Shown one piece after another: positions 58,681-64,000 of a stretch of DNA of 64,000 bases. Numbering within the stretch: the first letter of the stretch is position 1; each line of letters opens with the position of its first letter. Origin of the DNA: Variovorax sp. RA8 (GTDB lineage: Bacteria > Pseudomonadota > Gammaproteobacteria > Burkholderiales > Burkholderiaceae_C); the NCBI RefSeq assembly GCF_901827175.1, contig NZ_LR594662.1, positions 310,001-374,000 on the forward strand, read 5' to 3'. Below the pieces are notes generated by a model that saw only the letters and a list, made by a program, of their open reading frames with translations, was not told the origin of the DNA and made no database searches. Both the position numbers and the translations under genes were made by a program.

Positions 58681-58732
58681 CTACATTGACTTCATGTAGT
58701 GATCACAACATGAATTTGTAGTGAATGCTACA
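58681..58732. promoter_or_regulatory. Operator array between fpr and the hnr-like gene
   Basis: Three overlapping dyads: CTACAT-N7-ATGTAG (58681-58699), TGTAGTGATCACAACA (58695-58710, 14 of 16 bases symmetric) and TGTAG-TGAATG-CTACA (58717-58732). TGTAGTGA repeats directly 22 bases apart, two helix turns. A TTGACT box at 58687-58692 with ATGAAT 17 bases later could be the rightward promoter. The nearby TetR protein is the likely binder. Confidence 0.55.
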
Positions 58733-58813
58733 CAAAGAGAAGTTCCAGCACAAGAGAGCCCTCCGGCACTTTTGTTGCACCCCCGCCGCCACGATTTCCA
58801 CGAGAAGCCCGCG

Positions 58814-60421
58814 ATGACCGAACACACCAAGACAGACGGATTGCCCGGCATGGACCTGCCGCTGCCGCCGGAGGCCACGGGCCGCTCGCCCCTGCGCAAC
58901 GAGCGCATGAGTGCGGCCAAGGTCGAATGCAACGCCTGCCCCGTGCTGTGCCAGATCTCCGAGGGCCGCACCGGCGCCTGCGACCGCTATGCCAACCGCG
59001 ATGGCGTGCTGGTACGCGTCGACCCGGTGCTGCTGCTGCGCCGCCAGCTGGCCAGCGAATCGCCGGCGCTGGTGCCGTTCGCGCGCCCCGCTGCCGAGCC
59101 GGCGGCACCCGGCGCCGAGCCCGACTGGAGCGGCGATCTCCTCCACGCCGACCAGGTCTTCGTGACAGGCGTGGGCTCCTCCACCACCTACCCCGACTAC
59201 AAGCCCGCGCCCTTCATCGTGGCCTCCAAGGCCCAGGGCGTGGACATGGTGACGGTGGTGACCGAGGGCATCTTCAGCTACTGCAGCTTCAAGGTGAAGA
59301 TCGACACCGACCGCTTCCTCGGCGCCGAGCAGGCCAATGTGCGCTACCGCGGCGAGGTGGTGGGCCATGTCACCACCGCCGAGTACGGCTCGCAGATGCT
59401 CTCGCTCGGCGGTGTGCACCACCTCACCGGCGGCAGCAAGAAGGAAGGCCGGATGACGGCCGAGGTGATGCAGCTCCTGGGCAACAAGAAGGCGGTCGAA
59501 TGCGTGATCGACGGCGGGGCCAGCATGTTGATCCAGGCCGGCCGCGCGCCGATCGTCAACGGCGTCGAGGAACAGCGCATGCGCGTGGGCTGCGGCTCGG
59601 CCGCGATCGGCATCTTCGCGCGCCAGCTCTTCGGCCAGGCCGACGAGGTGGTGGTGGTCGACGACCACATCACCGGCGTGCTCACCGAGCACCAGGCCGG
59701 GCGCTGCCTCGACATGGTGCCCTCGGGCATCCAGATGCGCGGACGCAAGTCCACGCCCGGGCGCTATTTCCAGGTGGCCAATCCGGGCAACGGCTGGGGC
59801 GGCACCGACATCGACGACCCGCTCTCGATCATCGAGGGCTGGGAGGAGGGCGTGGCCAAGCCGGGCCTGCGCCTGCTGATGACATCCACCACCGGCGAGC
59901 ATGCGCAGTGGTACGTGCTGGACGACGAGCTCAAGCCAGTCGAGCAGCAGATGCCCGCCGAGGTGCGCCGCGTCGTCGAGCGCATCGGCGAGAACTGCGA
60001 GCCCTCGCTGTGCAGCGTGCTCTTCCTCGGTGGCGCCGGCGGGTCCCTGCGCGCCGGCGTGACCGAGAACCCGGTGCTGCTCACCCGTGCCATCAAGCGC
60101 GCGCTGGTCAACGTGACCTGCGGCGGCGCGCCGGCCTATGTGTGGCCGGGCGGCGGCATCACGGTGATGGCCGATGTGCTGCGCATGCCCGACAACAGCT
60201 TCGGCACCGTGCCCACGCCGGCCATCGTGGCGCCCATCGAGTTCAGCATGCGGCGCGAGGACTACGCGGCGCTCGGCGGCCACATGGAGCATGTGTTCTC
60301 GCTCGAGCAGGCGCTGGCGCGCGGCGCGTGGCAGAACGACGGCGCACCGCTGGCGCGCCAATGGCGTCGCATGGACGATGCCAACCCGTGGCCGCTCGGC
60401 CATCCGCCGATGCTGGGTTGA
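58814..60421 (+). CDS. 6-hydroxynicotinate reductase-like Fe-S protein
   Basis: A 535-residue protein resembling 6-hydroxynicotinate reductase (Hnr) of Eubacterium barkeri, which reduces the pyridinone ring with ferredoxin. Near the N-terminus CNACPVLCQISEGRTGACD offers four cysteines for an Fe-S cluster; the large rest contains glycine-rich blocks such as FVTGVGSSTTYPDYK, VDDHITGVLTEHQAG and CGGAPAYVWPGGGITVM. I chose the ATG at 58814 with GAGAAG upstream; an ATG at 58721 lies in the operator array. With the divergent Fpr and enamidase-like genes it suggests reductive opening of an N-heterocycle. Substrate unproven. Confidence 0.7.
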   Translation: MTEHTKTDGLPGMDLPLPPEATGRSPLRNERMSAAKVECNACPVLCQISEGRTGACDRYANRDGVLVRVDPVLLLRRQLASESPALVPFARPAAEPAAPGAEPDWSGDLLHADQVFVTGVGSSTTYPDYKPAPFIVASKAQGVDMVTVVTEGIFSYCSFKVKIDTDRFLGAEQANVRYRGEVVGHVTTAEYGSQMLSLGGVHHLTGGSKKEGRMTAEVMQLLGNKKAVECVIDGGASMLIQAGRAPIVNGVEEQRMRVGCGSAAIGIFARQLFGQADEVVVVDDHITGVLTEHQAGRCLDMVPSGIQMRGRKSTPGRYFQVANPGNGWGGTDIDDPLSIIEGWEEGVAKPGLRLLMTSTTGEHAQWYVLDDELKPVEQQMPAEVRRVVERIGENCEPSLCSVLFLGGAGGSLRAGVTENPVLLTRAIKRALVNVTCGGAPAYVWPGGGITVMADVLRMPDNSFGTVPTPAIVAPIEFSMRREDYAALGGHMEHVFSLEQALARGAWQNDGAPLARQWRRMDDANPWPLGHPPMLG

Positions 60422-60427
60422 GGCGCC

Positions 60428-60964
60428 ATGTTGACCCCCTGGCTGCTCCCGTGCCTTGCCTTGGCCCTCGCCCTGGCGCTGACGGCATGCGCGAACACGG
60501 CGCCGCCGCAGCAGGGCGGTGGTGCCTCGTCCTCACGCGGAGTGCAGCTCAACAACCGGGGCCATGCGCTGGCGGGCCAGGGGCAGCATGCCGAGGCCGT
60601 GGTCTTGTACCGCGAGGCCCTGCCCATGCTGCCCGCCGATGGGGCGAGCGCCGCCAACCGCGCCGCCACGCTCAACAATCTCGGGGCATCGCTGGCGACG
60701 CTCGGCGCGCTGGCGGAGGCACACCAGGCATTTTCCGAGGCGCTGCAGATCCGCGAGCGCCTGTTCGGCCCGCTGGCAGCGCCGACGCTGCTGTCGCGCC
60801 ACAACCTCGGCGTGGTGCTGGGCCGGCTCGGCCAGGCACAGCCTGCCTGCGAGCAGGCACGCCAGGCCTGGCGCGGCCGCGTGCAGACGCTGGGCGCCGG
60901 ACATCCCGATACGCTGGCGAGCCGCGCGAGCGTGCAATCGCTGGCCGGCTGCGCACTCGCATGA
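60428..60964 (+). CDS. TPR-containing lipoprotein
   Basis: A 178-residue protein with a lipobox (ALALTAC, cysteine near residue 21), a Gly/Ser linker and about three tetratricopeptide repeats (LNNRGHALAGQGQHAEAVVL, LNNLGASLATLGALAEAHQA, RHNLGVVLGRLGQAQPACEQ). It is likely anchored in the outer membrane facing the periplasm and may scaffold other proteins. It lies between the Hnr-like and UPF0280 genes, overlapping the latter by four bases. Function unknown. Confidence 0.8.
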   Translation: MLTPWLLPCLALALALALTACANTAPPQQGGGASSSRGVQLNNRGHALAGQGQHAEAVVLYREALPMLPADGASAANRAATLNNLGASLATLGALAEAHQAFSEALQIRERLFGPLAAPTLLSRHNLGVVLGRLGQAQPACEQARQAWRGRVQTLGAGHPDTLASRASVQSLAGCALA

Positions 60965-61884
60965 ATGGCGCACAACGTCAGCCGATCGGCGGCGGCCGAT
61001 GGCACCTGAACCACGGCCCGATCGACATCGTGGCCGAGGCGCATGGCAACGAGGTCGAGGTCGCCGTCGCGCACGAGCTCGCATGGCGGCGCTTCGGCAC
61101 AGTGCTCGACGAACTGGTGGCCGAACTGCGCCTGCTGCGCCAGCCCGTGGGCGAGGCATGCGCGCTGCAGGGCCCGATCGCACGCCGCATGTGGGAGGCT
61201 TGCGCGCCATTCCGCGCCGGCTTCATCACGCCGATGGCCGCGGTGGCGGGTGCCGTCGCCCAGGAGCTCGTGGCCTGCTATCAGCGCGAAGGCATCGAGC
61301 GCGCCTGGATCAACAACGGCGGCGACATCGCGTTGCACCTCGTGCCCGGCCAGTCTGCGCGCGTCGGGCTCTTCGCTGACCTGGCGCGCTTCGACATTCG
61401 CGAATGCGGGCTGCTCACCACCGACGGCCAGTTCGAGCTGCGCGCCGAGACGCCCGTGCGCGGCGTCGCCACCAGCGGCTGGCGCGGGCGCAGCTTCTCG
61501 CGGGGCATCGCCGACAGCGTGACCGTGCTCGCGGCGACGGCGGCGCAGGCCGATGCGGCCGCCACGGTGATCGCCAATGCGGTCGATGTGGAAGACGCGG
61601 GGATCCATCGCCGCCCCGCCAGCGAATGCAAGGACGACAGCGACCTCGGCGACATTCCGGTCACGGTGGATGTCGAGGCACTCGCGCCCGCGCAGGTGCA
61701 GCGCGCACTGGAGGCGGGCGCGGCCCGTGCCGCCGAACTGCAGCGTGCGGGGCTGATCGGCTCCGCCATGCTCGTTTGCCAGGGGCAGTGGCGGCTGGTG
61801 GAGCCCTTAAGCTCGCAGGCATCCGGCATGTTCGCGCTCGGGAATTCACCGCAGGCCGCTGCAGTTGGTTCAGTATTTGCTTAA
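60961..61884 (+). CDS. UPF0280 (ApbE-fold) family protein
   Basis: A 307-residue protein of the UPF0280 family, whose known structures have the ApbE (FAD:protein FMN transferase) fold. INNGGDIALHL and SGWRGRSFSRGIADSVTVLA correspond to the ApbE nucleotide-site blocks NxGGx and the Gly/Asp-Ser motif. No signal peptide is present, unlike most ApbE proteins, so it would act in the cytoplasm. Its position behind the Hnr-like gene raises the possibility that it attaches or handles a flavin for that enzyme; no clear flavinylation motif was found in that protein. Confidence 0.75.
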   Translation: MNGAQRQPIGGGRWHLNHGPIDIVAEAHGNEVEVAVAHELAWRRFGTVLDELVAELRLLRQPVGEACALQGPIARRMWEACAPFRAGFITPMAAVAGAVAQELVACYQREGIERAWINNGGDIALHLVPGQSARVGLFADLARFDIRECGLLTTDGQFELRAETPVRGVATSGWRGRSFSRGIADSVTVLAATAAQADAAATVIANAVDVEDAGIHRRPASECKDDSDLGDIPVTVDVEALAPAQVQRALEAGAARAAELQRAGLIGSAMLVCQGQWRLVEPLSSQASGMFALGNSPQAAAVGSVFA

Positions 61885-61905
61885 CGAAAAGCAGGATTTG
61901 TTTTC

Positions 61906-62550
61906 ATGATCGATATACGCCGTGTCTTCACTCAGGTCGAGTACATCCACCACGAATTCGGCCCGCGCGCCGCGACGCCGCTGGTGCGCGGCGCCATCGG
62001 CGCGGTACTGACCAATCCCTTCGCCGGCCGTTACGAGCCCGACATCCTGCCGATGATGGCCCTGCTCGATCCGGTGGGCGTGGACATGGCGCACCGCCTG
62101 CACGGCGCGATGGACGTCCCGCTCGATCGCATCGCGACCTACGGCAAGGGCGCCATCGTCGGCGCCGCCGGAGAGCTCGAGCATGGCGCGCTGTGGCATG
62201 TGCCGGGCGGCTACGCGATGCGCGAGCTGCTGGGCTGGAAGGGCGACCGCGCGGCCTACGCCGCCGGCACCGTGGACGAGAAGAAGACCGGCCAGCCGGG
62301 CAACGCGCTGTCGATCGTGCCTTCGACCAAGAAGGTGGGGCCGCCCGGCGCGACCCTGGACGTGCCGCTCACGAACATCAATGCCAGCTACGTGCGTGGC
62401 CAGTTCGATGCGATCGAGGTCCGCGTGCCGGGTGCGCCCGCTGCCGACGAGATCGTCTTCATCCTCGCGATGAGCACGGGCTACCGCGTGCACGAGCGTG
62501 TCGGCGGCCTTCGCGCCGAGAACATCGCCAAGTGGGATGGACTGCGCTGA
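61906..62550 (+). CDS. Amino acid synthesis family protein (PF06684), copy 1
   Basis: A 214-residue protein of the poorly characterised amino-acid-synthesis family (formerly DUF1185). It shares with the next gene the NPFAGRY motif near residue 38, YGKGAIVGAAGELEHGAL and VPSTKKVGPPGATLDVPL. The family name rests on old genome context; the reaction is unknown. The two adjacent paralogues may form a heteromer acting in the same pathway as the Hnr-like protein. Confidence 0.8.
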   Translation: MIDIRRVFTQVEYIHHEFGPRAATPLVRGAIGAVLTNPFAGRYEPDILPMMALLDPVGVDMAHRLHGAMDVPLDRIATYGKGAIVGAAGELEHGALWHVPGGYAMRELLGWKGDRAAYAAGTVDEKKTGQPGNALSIVPSTKKVGPPGATLDVPLTNINASYVRGQFDAIEVRVPGAPAADEIVFILAMSTGYRVHERVGGLRAENIAKWDGLR

Positions 62551-62589
62551 GGCGCACCGCCCTTCACCCAGAGACAAAAGGAAAGAACC

Positions 62590-63174
62590 ATGAGCGCCAA
62601 CATCCGCAAGCTCGTCGTGCAGATCGACGAAACCCGCAAGGAAATGGGAAAGACGATCGAGCCGCCCACGCGTCGCGCCGTCGCCATCGCGGTGATCGAG
62701 AACCCGTACGCGGGCCGCTACAGCGAATCGCTCGACGAGCTGATCGCGATCGGGGAGGAGCTCGGCGCGCTGCTGGGCCAGAAGGCCGTCAAGGCGCTGG
62801 GCATCGAGCCCGGCCAGGCGCAGAGCTACGGCAAGGCTGCGATCGTCGGCGAGAGCGGCGAGCCGGAGCATGCGGCGGCGATCCTGCACCCCAAGCTCGG
62901 CGCGCCTTTGCGCGTGGCGGTGGAGAAGGGCGCGGCGCTGGTGCCTTCGGCGAAAAAGCGCGGCACCCTCGGCACCGCCATCGACGTGCCGCTGGGCCAC
63001 AAGGACGCGGCCTTTGTTCGCAGCCATTTCGACGCGGTCGAGGCACGCGTGTCCGATGCACCGCGCGCCAACGAGATCGTGGTCGCGGTCGCCGTGACCG
63101 ACAGCGGCCGTCCGCTGCCGCGCATCGGCGGGCTGCAGGTCTCCGAGATCAAGGGTGAGGATGGGCTCCGCTGA
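62590..63174 (+). CDS. Amino acid synthesis family protein (PF06684), copy 2
   Basis: A 194-residue paralogue of the preceding gene: NPYAGRYSESLDELIAIGEE, YGKAAIVGESGEPEHAAA and VPSAKKRGTLGTAIDVPL correspond to its blocks. It is about 20 residues shorter, mainly at a mid-protein loop present in copy 1 (WKGDRAAYAAGTVDEKKTG). AAAGGAAAG precedes the ATG. It follows the first copy by 39 bases; function unknown. Confidence 0.8.
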   Translation: MSANIRKLVVQIDETRKEMGKTIEPPTRRAVAIAVIENPYAGRYSESLDELIAIGEELGALLGQKAVKALGIEPGQAQSYGKAAIVGESGEPEHAAAILHPKLGAPLRVAVEKGAALVPSAKKRGTLGTAIDVPLGHKDAAFVRSHFDAVEARVSDAPRANEIVVAVAVTDSGRPLPRIGGLQVSEIKGEDGLR

Positions 63175-63226
63175 GCCTCACTGCCACCTGTCACATCCCA
63201 TCAACCATTCCAACGAGGAGTTCTCC

Positions 63227-64000
63227 ATGACCATGCGTTTCGCGTTCAGCGCGGTGTCGATTGCCGCTCTCACCCTCGCACTGATTCCCGCCGCGCAAGC
63301 GCAGGGCGTGATCAAGATCGGCGAGATCAACAGCTACAAGGCCCAGCCTGCCTTCCTCGAGCCCTACAAGAAGGGCATGGAGCTGGCGGTCGACGAGATC
63401 AACGCCGCGGGCGGAGTCAACGGCAAGAAGATCGAGCTCATCACGCGCGACGACAACGCCAATCCCGGCGACGCGGTGCGCGTGGCCGAGGAGCTGGTCT
63501 CGCGCGAGAAGGTCGACATGCTCGCGGGCACCTTCCTGTCGAACACCGGCCTGGCGGTCACCGATTTCGCCAAGCAGAAGAAGTTCTTCTTCCTGGCCGG
63601 CGAGCCGCTCACCGACAAGATCACCTGGCAGGGCGGCAACCAGTACACCTTCCGCCTGCGCCCCGGCACCTACATGCAGGCCGCGATGCTGGTGCCCGAG
63701 GCCGCCAAGCTCAAGAAGAAGCGCTGGGCGGTGGTCTACCCCAATTACGAGTACGGCCAGTCGGCCGTGGCGGCCTTCAAGAACCTGATGAAGGCGGCGC
63801 AACCCGACGTGGAGTTCGTGGCCGAGCAGGCCACGCCGCTCGGCAAGGTCGACGCTGGTAGCGTGGTGCAGGCGTTGGCCGACGCCAAGCCCGACGCGAT
63901 CTTCAACGTGCTCTTCGGCGCCGACCTCTCGAAGTTCGTGCGCGAGGGCAACACGCGCGGCCTGTTCAAGGACCGCGAGGTGGTCAGCGTGCTGACCGGC
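63227..64000 (+). CDS. Leu/Ile/Val-type ABC substrate-binding protein (partial)
   Basis: The first 258 residues of a type I periplasmic binding protein (LivK/UrtA-like); the gene runs past the right edge. The signal peptide ends PAAQAQG. KIGEINSYKAQPAFLEPYKK, AVDEINAAGGVNGKKIELI and LAGTFLSNTGLAVTDFAK are family-typical. GAGGAG precedes the ATG at 63227. Permease and ATPase genes probably follow beyond the window. In this cluster it likely imports the heterocyclic substrate. Confidence 0.9.
   Translation, partial: MTMRFAFSAVSIAALTLALIPAAQAQGVIKIGEINSYKAQPAFLEPYKKGMELAVDEINAAGGVNGKKIELITRDDNANPGDAVRVAEELVSREKVDMLAGTFLSNTGLAVTDFAKQKKFFFLAGEPLTDKITWQGGNQYTFRLRPGTYMQAAMLVPEAAKLKKKRWAVVYPNYEYGQSAVAAFKNLMKAAQPDVEFVAEQATPLGKVDAGSVVQALADAKPDAIFNVLFGADLSKFVREGNTRGLFKDREVVSVLTG

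Overview
The window is about 64 kb of GC-rich DNA with the gene set of a Comamonadaceae betaproteobacterium, most like Variovorax. Pointers are several Bug/TctC-type binding proteins, methionine synthase split into two genes with an SAH riboswitch before the second, GTP-dependent PEP carboxykinase, a histidine pathway running through formylglutamate (hutF plus hutG), and a GC-rich palindromic repeat of a kind I associate with this family. I saw no rRNA, tRNA, CRISPR array, integrase or insertion sequence. The genus call is inference from gene content.

Layout. 0-2.5 kb: glutaminase, DMT permease, BON-domain protein. 2.5-7 kb: amidohydrolase, TauE permease and Bug receptor, divergent from a GntR/UTRA regulator, then a flavin reductase. 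7-24 kb: mostly housekeeping or standalone genes (SpmAB-like membrane protein, PhoD phosphatase, metallophosphoesterase, LysR regulator, PEP carboxykinase, threonine dehydratase, tandem AAA+ ATPase, two tandem S41 lipoprotein peptidases, RecQ) with three small unnamed genes. 24.3-27.7 kb: two CesT-like chaperones and an 813-residue protein that looks like their secreted substrate. 27.9-41.7 kb: a long histidine-utilisation (hut) operon with an ABC importer, HutC and two HutC-type operators. 41.7-45.4 kb: an AT-richer island holding another CesT-like chaperone and two disordered, proline/serine-rich proteins, bordered by decayed copies of the hutG end and the metH start. 45.5-51.9 kb: metH1, an SH3-domain protein, a LysR/PACE efflux pair, the SAH riboswitch and metH2. 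51.9-55.9 kb: three glycosyltransferase/flippase-type genes and an FHA-DUF1488 protein. 55.9-64 kb: a divergent cluster with an enamidase-like amidohydrolase, TetR regulator and ferredoxin-NADP reductase on one side, and a 6-hydroxynicotinate-reductase-like Fe-S protein, TPR lipoprotein, UPF0280 protein, two amino-acid-synthesis (PF06684) paralogues and a Leu/Ile/Val-type binding protein on the other.

Two parts stand out. First, the last cluster pairs homologues of two consecutive enzymes of the Eubacterium barkeri reductive nicotinate pathway with a ferredoxin reductase and uncharacterised families; it reads as a reductive N-heterocycle catabolic system in an aerobe, with substrate unproven. 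Second, two separate loci carry class-I type III secretion chaperones next to large uncharacterised proteins, although no secretion apparatus is in the window; one of them sits in a tandem-duplication scar between hutG and metH1.
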